Assembly (NCBI GenBank): GCA_963789015.1
Contig: CAWBIU010000002.1
Coordinates: 372,001-436,000 of the forward strand
Reading direction: 5' to 3'
DNA from: JAOPZW01 sp963789015
GTDB lineage: Bacteria; Actinomycetota; Thermoleophilia; Solirubrobacterales; Solirubrobacteraceae
DNA length: 64,000 nucleotides
Shown piece by piece: positions 1-8,103 of this stretch; within the stretch, counting starts at the first letter, position 1; every line of letters starts with the position of its first letter. The notes beneath the pieces were generated by a model. It searched no databases. It was not told the origin of the DNA and saw only the letters and a program-made list of their open reading frames with translations. The translations under genes and the position numbers were made by a program.

Positions 1-169
1 CCTGCCGCTCCCGGCGCGAACCGGCGGCTCGCTGTTCGGCAAGACGGTGGAGACCGTGCTGGCCGAGCGCCCGTGCCGCGTGATCATCCACTCCGACGGC
101 GCCGCGAGCGGCAACGGCGCCGGCGCCTCGGCGGGCCGCCAGGCGGTCGCCGGGGCCCGGGAGACCTAG
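1..169 (+). CDS. C-terminal end of a universal stress protein (UspA)-domain protein, partial
   Basis: The window opens inside a gene read in the frame that starts at base 2; 55 residues precede the TAG at 167-169. The segment GGSLFGKTVETVLAERPCRV followed by IIHSD matches the last helix and strand of UspA domains (a glycine/serine nucleotide-binding loop, then a helix ending in PCRV/PCPV). It is followed by an Ala/Gly-rich tail. The downstream APC transporter ends in a similar UspA-like domain, so this may be the end of a second transporter with a stress domain or of a free UspA. Most of the gene lies outside, so the full architecture cannot be judged. Confidence 0.7.
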   Translation, partial: LPLPARTGGSLFGKTVETVLAERPCRVIIHSDGAASGNGAGASAGRQAVAGARET

Positions 170-170
170 C

Positions 171-383
171 ATGTCGTCCATGCGCGCCCCGCGCGATCTG
201 CATCGTCGCGCCACGCGCGTGCTCTCGGCCGCGATGGTCGTCGTCGGCCTGGTCATCATCGTGCGCACGATCGCCGCCGGCGGCGGCGCGCTCGCCTTCG
301 GGCTGCTCATCGGGGTCCTCTTCGTGGCCGCCGGCGCGGGGCGGCTGTGGATCGGCGGCGAACGGGGGCGCAGCCCGCGGTGA
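171..383 (+). CDS. Small two-helix membrane protein
   Basis: A 70-residue protein whose ATG lies one base after the stop of the preceding gene. Two hydrophobic segments (about residues 19-37, rich in VVVGLVIIV, and 42-60, rich in LAFGLLIGVLFVAAGAG) predict two membrane helices with a basic N-terminus and C-terminus. Its TGA (381-383) overlaps a GTG at 380, so translation is probably coupled to the transporter that follows. The family is not recognised. The position between two UspA-linked genes suggests a small membrane accessory of the transport module, which is inference only. Confidence 0.6.
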   Translation: MSSMRAPRDLHRRATRVLSAAMVVVGLVIIVRTIAAGGGALAFGLLIGVLFVAAGAGRLWIGGERGRSPR

Positions 384-2371
384 TCCGCCGCACGCTCGGC
401 CAGCCGGTCCTCTTCGCGATCATCTACACGATCGTCGCGGCCGCGCTGTACTTCTCGCTCGGCGCCGTGGCCGAGCGCGCCCTGGGCCTCACGCCGATCG
501 TCTTCGCCGCCGCCTCGCTGTTCTTCCTGCTCGCGGCGATGACCTACGTCGAGGGCGCGTCGCTGCACCAGGACCGCGCCGGCGCGACGGTCTTCGCGCG
601 CTACGCGTTCAACGAGCTCGTCAGCTTCGTCGCCGGCTGGGTCATGGTCCTCGACTACGTGATCCTGCTGTCGATCACGGCGTTCACCGCGACGCACTAC
701 CTCGCGGCGTTCTGGGCGCCGCTCGGCCGCGGCGCGCTCGAGTCGATCGCCGCGGCCGGGATCATCGCGTGGGTGGCGTGGCGGTCGATCCGCGGCTTCG
801 CCCGCTCGCGCGTCCAGCGGATCGCGGCGATCGTCGTGGTCGACGTCGTCCTGCAGCTGATCATCGTCGTCGTCGGCCTCGCGCTGTTCTTCGACTTCGA
901 CGTGCTCACCCGCGACATCGACCTCGGCGACTCGCCGGCCTGGGAGGACGTCTTCTTCGCCGCCGGCGTCGCCACCGTCGTGTTCACCGGGCTCGAGTCC
1001 GCGTCGGGCCTGTCGGGTGAGCTGCGCGTCGGGCGCCGCGGCCTCAAGCGCCTGATCGCCTCGGCGACGATCTCCGTGCTCGTGCTCTACGTCGGCATCG
1101 CCGTCGTCGCGCTCAGCGCGCTGCCCGTCGTCGGCAACGACACGTCGCTCTCGCGCAACTTCATGAACGCGCCGCTCGTGGGCGTGGCCGAGGCGTTCTC
1201 GCCGCACTGGTACGCCGATCCGGTGAAGTACGCGGTCGTCATCGCGGCGGCGGCGACGCTGGTGGCCGCCGCCGGCTCGGCGATGCTCGGCCTGTCGCGG
1301 CTGTCCTACGCGCTGTCGACGAACCGCCAGATCCCGAGCCTCCTCGGCCGCCTTCACCCGCGCCGCGGCACGCCGTACGTGGTGATCCTGCTCGCCGCGG
1401 CGATGGCCACGGCGCTGATGCTGCCGCACGACCTCGACTTCCTGATCGGCCTCTACGCGTTCGGCGGCCTGCTCGGCCTGACCATCGCGCACGTCTCGAT
1501 CATCGTCCTGCGCTACCGCGAGCCGGACCGCAAACGCCCCTACCGGATGCCGCTGTCGGTCCGCGTGGGCGGCGGCGACCTGCCGCTGCCCGCCGTACTG
1601 GGGGCGCTGCTCGCGGGGCTCGCGTGGATCAGCGTCGTCGTCACGCACAGCGGCGCGCGCTGGGTCGGCGGCGGCTGGCTGATCGGCGGGATCGTCCTCT
1701 ACGTCGTCTACCGCACGACGCAGGGCAAGCCGCTGCTGCGACGCGTGCTGGTCAAGGAGAAGGCGCTGCGCGGCGAGCGCCGGGACGTGGAGTACGGCTC
1801 GATCCTCGTGCCCATCTTCGGCGGCCCGCTCGACGACGACATCGTCCAGACGGCCGGGCGCCTGGCCGCCGACGAGGACACCGACGCCTTCGACGAGCAC
1901 CACGGCGCGACGATCGAGGCGCTGTGGGTCTTCGAGGTCCCGATGTCGCTGCCGATCGATGCCGCCCTGCCCGACGCCCAGCTCAAGCGGGCGCGCGCGG
2001 CGCTCGCGCGGGCCAAGGCGGTGGGGGAGGAGTACGAGGGTGTCGAGGTCGCCACGGCGACCGTACGCGCGCGGCGCGCCGGCCAGGCGATCGTCGACGA
2101 GGCGCGCCGGCGCGGCGTGCAGGCGGTCGTCCTCGCCGCCGAGGAGCCGTCGAAGATCCGTGGCGGGGCGCGCCTGGGCGGGCGCGGCGGACCGCTGGAC
2201 AACTTCGTGGGGGAGGCGACGAAGTACGTGATCGCCAAGGCGCCGTGCCAGGTCATCCTGACCGCACCGCCGGCGGGCGAGAGCCGGCGCGCGCCGGCGA
2301 GCTCCGCGGACGGCGACGGCGCCTCCGACGGGCGCCCGGCCGATCACGCGGCCGGGCAATCAACCATCTAG
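380..2371 (+). CDS. APC-superfamily transporter with C-terminal UspA-like domain (KimA-like potassium transporter candidate)
   Basis: About 663 residues. Residues 1-460 form an APC transporter with roughly 12 hydrophobic helices. From about residue 475 a soluble domain beginning near VEYGSILVPIFGGPLDDDIV and ending GGPLDNFVGEATKYVIAKAP looks like a UspA domain. Start chosen at GTG 380 because it overlaps the upstream stop (GTGA); an ATG at 347 in the same frame would add 11 residues. KimA-type potassium importers combine an APC core with a cytosolic stress-like domain. In Mycobacterium tuberculosis an APC protein (Rv2690c) sits beside the TrkA proteins CeoB and CeoC, the same order as here. 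Substrate potassium is therefore inferred from architecture and neighbours; an amino acid permease remains possible. Confidence 0.75.
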   Translation: MIRRTLGQPVLFAIIYTIVAAALYFSLGAVAERALGLTPIVFAAASLFFLLAAMTYVEGASLHQDRAGATVFARYAFNELVSFVAGWVMVLDYVILLSITAFTATHYLAAFWAPLGRGALESIAAAGIIAWVAWRSIRGFARSRVQRIAAIVVVDVVLQLIIVVVGLALFFDFDVLTRDIDLGDSPAWEDVFFAAGVATVVFTGLESASGLSGELRVGRRGLKRLIASATISVLVLYVGIAVVALSALPVVGNDTSLSRNFMNAPLVGVAEAFSPHWYADPVKYAVVIAAAATLVAAAGSAMLGLSRLSYALSTNRQIPSLLGRLHPRRGTPYVVILLAAAMATALMLPHDLDFLIGLYAFGGLLGLTIAHVSIIVLRYREPDRKRPYRMPLSVRVGGGDLPLPAVLGALLAGLAWISVVVTHSGARWVGGGWLIGGIVLYVVYRTTQGKPLLRRVLVKEKALRGERRDVEYGSILVPIFGGPLDDDIVQTAGRLAADEDTDAFDEHHGATIEALWVFEVPMSLPIDAALPDAQLKRARAALARAKAVGEEYEGVEVATATVRARRAGQAIVDEARRRGVQAVVLAAEEPSKIRGGARLGGRGGPLDNFVGEATKYVIAKAPCQVILTAPPAGESRRAPASSADGDGASDGRPADHAAGQSTI

Positions 2372-2383
2372 AGTCCGCCCGAC

Positions 2384-2809
2384 ATGTCGTTCATCCTCAT
2401 CGTCGGCGCCGGGCGCGTCGGGTCCTCCGTCGCGCGCGCCATGCTCGAAGCCGGCCACGACGTCTCGGTCCTCGACGAGGACCCGCTCTCGCACGAGCGC
2501 CTGGACTCCGGGATGGACACGACGTGGGAGGACGCCGGCGGGCGCTTCACGCTCGGCCACGGCCTGGAGATCGACGCGCTGCGCGAGGCCGGGATCGAGG
2601 AGGCCGACGTCTTCATCGCGTCGACGGACGGCGACAACACCAACCTGACGATCGCCCAGATCGCGGCCAAGCACTACGAGGTGGCGCGCGTCATCGTGCG
2701 CGTCATGGACCCGGCGCGCGCCGAGTGGTATGCCGAGCAGGGCCTGCACACGATCTGCCCGACGAGCTACGCGATCGAGATGTTCGAGCGCGCGCTCGAG
2801 GAGGTCTGA
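2384..2809 (+). CDS. TrkA/RCK N-terminal domain protein (CeoB-like)
   Basis: A 141-residue single Rossmann domain. The N-terminal motif LIVGAGRVGSSVAR is the dinucleotide-binding GxGxxG loop of RCK/TrkA-N domains, followed by an acidic residue after beta-2 (VLDED). There is no TrkA-C ligand domain, so it probably pairs with the longer neighbour to make a gating ring. The gene starts 12 bases after the transporter stop and ends 5 bases before the next TrkA gene. Such proteins bind NAD(H), ATP or c-di-AMP and gate potassium transport at the inner face of the membrane. Confidence 0.85.
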   Translation: MSFILIVGAGRVGSSVARAMLEAGHDVSVLDEDPLSHERLDSGMDTTWEDAGGRFTLGHGLEIDALREAGIEEADVFIASTDGDNTNLTIAQIAAKHYEVARVIVRVMDPARAEWYAEQGLHTICPTSYAIEMFERALEEV

Positions 2810-2814
2810 CGCCC

Positions 2815-3489
2815 ATGTACGTGGTCATCGCCGGCGCAGGGAAGGTCGGCTGGAACCTCGCCCGCGAGCTCATGGCCAAGCGCCACGAGGTCACCGTCAT
2901 CGAGAGCGACCGCACGCGCTACCTGACCGTCGAACAGGAGCTCGAGCACGCCATCCAGTACGGGGACGCGACCGAGCTGTGGGTGCTCGAGCGCGCCGGC
3001 ATCAACCGCGCCGACCTGACCATCGCGGTCACCGGCGACGACGAGGACAACCTCCTCATCTGCCAGCTCGCGAAGGAGAAGTACCTCTGCGAGCGGATCA
3101 TCGCCCGGGTCAACAACCCCCGCAATCGCGGCTACTTCGAGATGCTCGGCATCCAGCCGGCGGTCAGCGCGACCGACCTGATCCTGCGCCTGATCGAGCA
3201 CGAGGTCCCGCAGTACGGCACGGTCCACCTGCTCGACCTGCGCGACGAGCAGCTCGAGATCATCGAGCTCGAGGTCTCGCCGAGCTCGTCGGTGGCCGGG
3301 CGGCCGATCAGCGAGATCGCGCTCCCCGACGGCAGCCTGATCATCTCCGTGCTGCGCAAGGGCAAGGGCTTCGTCCCCAACGCGGACACGGTGATCGAGG
3401 CGGCCGACGAGGTGCTCCTCGTGCTCGACCCCGGACTGGAGGACAACATCACCAAGCTGTTCGCCGACGGGGCCAGCGAAGCGGCCTGA
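2815..3489 (+). CDS. TrkA family potassium uptake regulator with TrkA-C domain (CeoC-like)
   Basis: 224 residues. Residues 1-130 are a TrkA-N Rossmann domain (VIAGAGKVGWNLAREL, acidic E at VIESD). Residues about 140-220 form a TrkA-C domain (IIELEVSPSSSVAGRPISEI through DEVLLVLDPG), the small-ligand sensor, c-di-AMP in several families. It follows the TrkA-N-only gene after 5 bases. The order transporter, short TrkA, long TrkA fits one regulated potassium transport unit. Confidence 0.87.
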   Translation: MYVVIAGAGKVGWNLARELMAKRHEVTVIESDRTRYLTVEQELEHAIQYGDATELWVLERAGINRADLTIAVTGDDEDNLLICQLAKEKYLCERIIARVNNPRNRGYFEMLGIQPAVSATDLILRLIEHEVPQYGTVHLLDLRDEQLEIIELEVSPSSSVAGRPISEIALPDGSLIISVLRKGKGFVPNADTVIEAADEVLLVLDPGLEDNITKLFADGASEAA

Positions 3490-3605
3490 ACGGCGCCGCT
3501 CTGCGCCCGGCGGCGCGCTCCGTTGGCCGGGCGGTTGACCCCTGGCGCCCCGCAGCTCGTACTGGTAGAACGCAGCGCGGGGGTCCCCGGGGGTACGGCA
3601 TCAGC

Positions 3606-4700
3606 GTGCGTGATCTCGAATCACAGCTCAGTTCCGTTCCCATTGCCGCGGTCGCGGACGCGGTCGTGGTCACGGCCTCCGACGGGCGCATCGCGCTCGT
3701 CAATCCCGCCGCCGAGGCGCTGCTCGGCGCCCCCGCGGACGAGCTGGCGGGCCGCGCCCTGACCGACCTCGTGCCGCTCGCACCGGCCGGGGCGGGCGAG
3801 CCCTCCGGCGGCGCGCTGCGCTCGCCGCTGCGCCGGGCGGACGGCACCGAGGTGCTCGTCGACGTCGGCTTCGACGCCGTGCGGGCCAACGGCGAGACGC
3901 TCGTGGTCAGCGCGATCCGCCTCGCGCGCGGCGGGCCCGGGGGCGAGGAGGTCCCGGAGACGGAGCCGGCGGCGGCGATCCCGCGCGCGCTGCGGCGCCT
4001 CGAGGAGCTCGGCGCGGCCGGGCAGCGGATCGAGGGGCTCGACGCCCAAGGGCGCCTCGCCGGGCGCGTCGCGCACGACCTCAACAACCTGTTCGGCGTG
4101 ATCCGCAACTTCGCCCAGTTCGCGCTCGAGGGCGTCCCGCGCGGCTCGCAGAGCGCCGACGACCTGGCCCAGGTGGTCCGCGCCGTGGAGCGCGGCGTGA
4201 CGCTCAGCCAGCAGCTCATCGTGCTCGGCCGCCGCGAGCCGCTCGAGCCGCGGCCGGTCGCGCTCGGCGACGCCGTCGAGGCGGCGGTGGCCGGCGCGCG
4301 CCCGCAGCTCGGGCCCGGCGTCGACGTGCGCACGGACCTCGAGGCCGGTCTGGCGCCCGTCGCCATGGACCCGCAGGCGGCCACGCGGCTCGTGCGCGCC
4401 CTCGTGCTCCACGCCGGCGACCGCCTCCCCTCCGGCGGGACGGTGAGCATCGCCACGCGCGCCGGCGCGCCCGGCCACGTCGAGCTCGTCGTCGCGCACA
4501 GCGGGCCGAGCATGGAGCGCGCGCCCGAGCAGCCCTTCGACCCCGCCTTCAGCGGCGAGGGCGAGGAGGAGTTCCCCGGTCTGCGACTCGCGCTCGCCCA
4601 CCGCGAGGTCACCCGCGCGGGCGGGACGATCGCGCTCGAGACCGGCGAGCAGGGGACGACGGTGATGGCGGCGCTGCTCGCCGCGCCGCCTACTCGATGA
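3606..4700 (+). CDS. PAS-containing histidine kinase homologue with degenerate ATPase domain
   Basis: 364 residues from GTG 3606; no better in-frame start is visible downstream of the trkA stop. Residues about 10-110 form a PAS domain (ADAVVVTASDGRIALVNPAA). The H-box is intact at about His157 (RVAHDLNNLFGVIRNF). The HATPase region that follows lacks the usual landmarks: the N-box asparagine position reads VRALVLHAGDRL and the G1 box, normally DTGxG, reads HSGPSM. It may be phosphorylated by another kinase or act as a scaffold. It converges on the LuxR regulator at 4690, overlapping 11 bases tail to tail. The hybrid kinase at 5548 keeps all these motifs, so the loss is specific to this copy. 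Confidence 0.8.
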   Translation: MRDLESQLSSVPIAAVADAVVVTASDGRIALVNPAAEALLGAPADELAGRALTDLVPLAPAGAGEPSGGALRSPLRRADGTEVLVDVGFDAVRANGETLVVSAIRLARGGPGGEEVPETEPAAAIPRALRRLEELGAAGQRIEGLDAQGRLAGRVAHDLNNLFGVIRNFAQFALEGVPRGSQSADDLAQVVRAVERGVTLSQQLIVLGRREPLEPRPVALGDAVEAAVAGARPQLGPGVDVRTDLEAGLAPVAMDPQAATRLVRALVLHAGDRLPSGGTVSIATRAGAPGHVELVVAHSGPSMERAPEQPFDPAFSGEGEEEFPGLRLALAHREVTRAGGTIALETGEQGTTVMAALLAAPPTR

Positions 4701-5334
4701 GGCCCTGGCGCATGCCGACGGCCACCGCGGCGCCGCGGTCGGCGACGCCGAGCTTCTCGTAGAGCCGCTCGGTGTGGCTCTTGACCGTCGAGGGGCTGAG
4801 GTGCAGCGTCTTGGCGATCTGCGGCCCTGACATGCCCTGGGCCATCCCGTCGAGGATCTCGCGCTCGCGCGGCGTGAGGATCGGGCGGTCGTCCTTGGCC
4901 CGCATCTGGATCTGCCGCGCGACGATCGACTGCAGCTCCGGCGACAGCACGGTGTCGCCGCGCTCGACGGCGAGGATCGCGTCGACGATGTCGTGAGCCT
5001 CGGCCGTCTTGGTGATGACCGCGGCGGCGCCGCGCTCGAGCGCGGCGTAGACCGTCGAGTCGTCGAGCGCCCCCGAGAGGAGGATCACCCGGGTGGGAAG
5101 CTCGTCCCGGGTGACCGCGTTGAGGACCGACGCGCCGTCGAGGTCCGGCATGAACATGTCGAGGATCGCCACATCGGGCCCGAGCTCACGGATGTCCTCC
5201 AGCGCGGAGCGCCCGTCCTTGGCCTGCGCGACCACCTCGATGCGCGGATGGTGGGCGATCGCGCGCACGATGGATGCGCGGTAGAGAGGATGATCGTCGG
5301 CGATGACGATCCTGATCCGCTCCCCGTCGTCCAT
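4690..5334 (-). CDS. NarL/FixJ-type response regulator (REC + LuxR HTH)
   Basis: 214 residues. REC domain at residues 6-125 with the acidic pair DD (IVIADDHPLYR), phospho-acceptor Asp59 (VAILDMFMPD) and the conserved Lys in ITKTAEA. LuxR helix-turn-helix at about 148-210 (LTPREREILDGMAQGMSGPQIA, then STVKSHTERLYEKLGV). Start at ATG 5334, where homology to REC begins; the frame stays open upstream for 44 codons but these are not REC-like. It is a clear paralogue of the regulator at 11256; both end RxGLIE. It is divergent from the hybrid kinase at 5548 and probably acts as a transcription activator or repressor of local genes. Confidence 0.92.
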   Translation of the reverse strand: MDDGERIRIVIADDHPLYRASIVRAIAHHPRIEVVAQAKDGRSALEDIRELGPDVAILDMFMPDLDGASVLNAVTRDELPTRVILLSGALDDSTVYAALERGAAAVITKTAEAHDIVDAILAVERGDTVLSPELQSIVARQIQMRAKDDRPILTPREREILDGMAQGMSGPQIAKTLHLSPSTVKSHTERLYEKLGVADRGAAVAVGMRQGLIE

Positions 5335-5547
5335 TCCGCCGATGTGTAGCACCAGGTCGTGCAGGACGGCCAGTTTGCGGGCCATTTTGCACAGGACGGA
5401 CCCCCAGACCTCCCGTCCTGCGCCGATCGGAGGATGCGGTCGTGCCCCGATCGGCCGGTCCGGCATGGGCCGGACGCGCCGCCGATCGGCCGATTCCGGG
5501 GCTCCGCACGAGACGAGATGCTTGGGGGCCGTGCCCGGTCAAGGCCG
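5335..5547 (+). promoter_or_regulatory. Divergent promoter region with three CCGATCGG palindromes
   Basis: This 213-base gap separates the LuxR-type regulator (minus) from the hybrid kinase (plus) and must hold both promoters. It carries three copies of the palindrome CCGATCGG at 5423-5430, 5447-5454 and 5482-5489. It also has two CAGGACGG direct repeats, at about 5363 and 5391. No convincing -35/-10 pair was found. The palindromes could be operator half-sites for one of the LuxR-type regulators, but CGATCG is a common word in DNA of this composition. Confidence 0.35.
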
Positions 5548-7773
5548 ATGAACGACGCCGCCTACCTCATCGACGCCGCGACGCGGCGCATCGTGCTGTG
5601 GGATGCGGGCGCGGAGCGGCTGTTCGGATTCGTCGCCGCCGAGGCGGTCGGCAGCGACCCCGCCGAGCTGCTGCGGACGCGCCCCGAGAGCCTGGCCGGC
5701 GCCGACGACGCGCTGGCGGCGCGCGGCCGCTGGGAGGGCGACGTCGCTCACCGCCTGGCCGACGGCGACGAGCTCACCGTGCGCAGCCGGCGCACGCTGC
5801 TGCGCGACGCGGGCGGCGCGCCCGCGCACGTGGTCATCGCCGAGCGCGCGCCCGAGACGGTCGTCTCGCGCGGCGCGGGCAGTCGCCTGGCGCGCATCGC
5901 CGCGACGCTGCCGGGCATGATCTGCGAGCTGCGCCTGTCGCCCGACGGCCGGCTGTCGATGCCCTACGCCGGCCCCGGGCTGCATCGCATCTCGGGCATC
6001 GCGCCCGAGGACGTCGCCACCGACGCCAGCGCGCTGTTCGCGGGCGTGCTGCCCGAGGACGCGACGACGCTGCGCGAGAGCATCGAGCACTCGGCGCGCA
6101 CGCTCGAGCCGTGGGCGGGCTCGTGGCGGCTCCAGCACCCGACGCGCGGCGTGTGCTGGCTCGAGGGCCAGTCGGTGCCCGAGGCCGAGCCCGACGGCTC
6201 CGTGCTGTGGACGGGCTACGTGCTCGACGTCACCGAGCGCCGCCGCGCCGAGGAGGAGCTGCGCCTGAGCCGCGAGCGGCTGCGGCTCGTGTTCGACTCG
6301 ACCAGCGTCGGCATCGTCGCGCGCGACCCGGAGGGGCTCATCGTCGAGTGCAACCGCGCCTACGCCGGGATGCTCGGCTTCGCGCCCGACGAGCTGCTGG
6401 GCACCGACTACAACGCGGTCGGCGGCCCCGAGGACGTCGAGCGCTTCGAGCGCCGCTTCCGCGAGAGCTGGGCGGCGGGGCGCGACGGGACGGAGTTCGA
6501 GCACCGCTACCTCCATCGCGACGGGCACGTCGTCGAGGCGTCCGTGGTCGCGTCGTTCGTGCGCGACGACGCCGGACGACCGCTCTACCAGCTCGCGCTC
6601 GTCGAGGACGTCAGCGAGAGCCGGCGCGTCGAGCAGCAGCTGCTCGAGGCCCAGAAGATGGACGCCGTCGGGCGCCTCGCCGGCGGCGTCGCGCACGACT
6701 TCAACAACATGCTCAGCGCGATCCTCGGCTTCAACGAGATCGTCGCCCACGAGCTCGGCGCGGACCATCCGCTGGCGCCCGACGTGGCCGAGGTGCGCGT
6801 CGCCGCCGAGCGCGCCCGCGACCTCACCCAGCAGCTGCTGGCCTTCAGCCGCCGCCAGCTGCTCTCGCGCGAGGACCTCGACGTCGGCGAGCTGCTCGAC
6901 ACCCTCGCGCCCCTGCTGACCCACATGGTGGGGGAGGACATCGACCTCGTGGTCAGCGCCGGCGGCTCGTCGGCCGTCGTGCGCGCCGACCGCCACCAGC
7001 TCGAGCAGGTCGTCGTCAACCTCGCGGTGAACGCCGGCGAGGCGATGCTCCCCGGCGGGACGCTGTCGCTCAGCGCCGGCACGGAGACGGTCCAGTCCCC
7101 GGGGGTCGACCTCGGCGCCGGCCGCTACGTCGTGATCACCGTGGCCGACACCGGCCGCGGCATGGACGAGGAGACCCAGCGGCGGATGTTCGAGCCGTTC
7201 TTCACGACGAAGGGCGTCGGCGAGGGCAGCGGCCTGGGCCTGTCGACCGCGATCGGGGTCGTCGACCAGATGGGCGGCACGATCGACGTCGACTCGCGCC
7301 TGGGCCGGGGCACGACGGTCAAGGTCTACCTGCCCGAGGCGCAGCGGTCGCTCGCGGGGGCCGAGGGCGAGGAGCCGGCGGCGGCGGCGCCCGACGTGGC
7401 CACAGTGCTGCTCGTCGAGGACGACGACGCCGTGCGCACGCTCACCCAGCGCCTGCTCGAGCGCGACGGCCACAGCGTGCTCGCGGCGGCGAGCGGCGGC
7501 GAGGCCGAGCAGATCATCGCCGCCCACGGGGGCACGATCGACCTGCTGCTCACCGACGTGATCCTCCCGGGCATCGACGGCCACCAGCTCGCCGGCCGCG
7601 TGCTCGCGCAGCGGCCCGGGATCCGCGTGCTCTACACGTCGGGCTACTCGGGCGACGAGATGGTCGGGCGCGGGCTCGAGCCGGGCGACCACTTCCTGCA
7701 GAAGCCGTTCCTGCCCGAGGACCTGCGCGCCAAGGTGGACGAGGCGCTCCGCGACCCCGCGTCGGAGGACTGA
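5548..7773 (+). CDS. Multi-PAS hybrid sensor histidine kinase with C-terminal receiver domain
   Basis: 741 residues, no membrane segment, so cytosolic sensing. Domains in order: PAS 1 (about 1-110, LIDAATRRIVLWDAGAERLFGF), PAS 2 (about 115-235, ending VLDVTERRRAEEEL), PAS 3 (about 245-365, ending VEDVSESRRVEQQL), dimerisation domain with His near 383 (GGVAHDFNNMLSAILGF), HATPase with N-box LEQVVVNLAVNAGEAM, G1 VADTGRGMD, F-box FEPFFTTK and G2 GSGLGLST, then REC with phospho-acceptor Asp near 670 (LLLTDVILPGIDG). Start at ATG 5548 with AAGG just upstream; an upstream ATG at 5518 is possible. The complete catalytic core makes it the likely phosphate source for the neighbouring receiver proteins. 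Confidence 0.92.
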   Translation: MNDAAYLIDAATRRIVLWDAGAERLFGFVAAEAVGSDPAELLRTRPESLAGADDALAARGRWEGDVAHRLADGDELTVRSRRTLLRDAGGAPAHVVIAERAPETVVSRGAGSRLARIAATLPGMICELRLSPDGRLSMPYAGPGLHRISGIAPEDVATDASALFAGVLPEDATTLRESIEHSARTLEPWAGSWRLQHPTRGVCWLEGQSVPEAEPDGSVLWTGYVLDVTERRRAEEELRLSRERLRLVFDSTSVGIVARDPEGLIVECNRAYAGMLGFAPDELLGTDYNAVGGPEDVERFERRFRESWAAGRDGTEFEHRYLHRDGHVVEASVVASFVRDDAGRPLYQLALVEDVSESRRVEQQLLEAQKMDAVGRLAGGVAHDFNNMLSAILGFNEIVAHELGADHPLAPDVAEVRVAAERARDLTQQLLAFSRRQLLSREDLDVGELLDTLAPLLTHMVGEDIDLVVSAGGSSAVVRADRHQLEQVVVNLAVNAGEAMLPGGTLSLSAGTETVQSPGVDLGAGRYVVITVADTGRGMDEETQRRMFEPFFTTKGVGEGSGLGLSTAIGVVDQMGGTIDVDSRLGRGTTVKVYLPEAQRSLAGAEGEEPAAAAPDVATVLLVEDDDAVRTLTQRLLERDGHSVLAAASGGEAEQIIAAHGGTIDLLLTDVILPGIDGHQLAGRVLAQRPGIRVLYTSGYSGDEMVGRGLEPGDHFLQKPFLPEDLRAKVDEALRDPASED

Positions 7774-7977
7774 GCCGCCGGACTCCGGAGCGCCGTCGGT
7801 GTCACGGCACAGCTTCCGACCTCGGGCAAGCCGGGCCCGCTCGAGCTGGCGCCGCTCACGGACGACTGCACGCCGCGAGACCGGCGCGCCGGGAGTGCTC
7901 GCGGAACGCCGGTTCGAGTCGAGACTCGTCGTCCCCGCGCCACAGGGTTGCCGTCAGTCAGCTTGAGCGAGCTCGGA

Positions 7978-8049
7978 CTGCGGGGCAGGGACTCGAACCC
8001 CAAATTCGTGATCCAGAGTCACGCGTGTTGCCAATTACACCACCCCGCA
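7978..8049 (-). tRNA. tRNA-Gln (CTG)
   Basis: Read on the minus strand, TGCGGGG at the 5' end pairs with CCCCGCA at the 3' end to give the 7-bp acceptor stem with U1-A72. The anticodon arm is CGTGA-CTCTGGA-TCACG, a 7-base loop with anticodon CTG, and the T-loop is TTCGAGT. The discriminator is G73, as expected for tRNA-Gln, and CCA is not encoded. Length is 72 bases without CCA. It lies alone between the hybrid kinase and the next kinase. A possible -10 TATCCT lies at 8067-8072 (minus strand) but no good -35 was found. Confidence 0.95.
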
Positions 8050-8103
8050 TCGGGTGCAGCCGACGAGGATAGCGGCCCACCGGCGATGCGGGCGGGCGAG
8101 CGC

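Noticed and set aside
2730..3490. Long Arg/His/Pro-rich frames antisense or out of frame to trkA and many other genes
   Set aside because: Composition is typical of GC-rich shadow frames; the trkA frames have clear domain motifs.
3535..3571. TTGACC followed by TACTGG/TAGAAC upstream of the degenerate kinase as a promoter
   Set aside because: Spacing is 19 or 25 bases and the -10 match is poor; not enough to call.
7911..7930. GGTTCGAGTC upstream of the tRNA, looking like the T-loop of a second tRNA on the plus strand
   Set aside because: The flanks do not pair as a T-stem and no acceptor or anticodon arm can be built; only a short CGAGTC/GACTCG palindrome remains.
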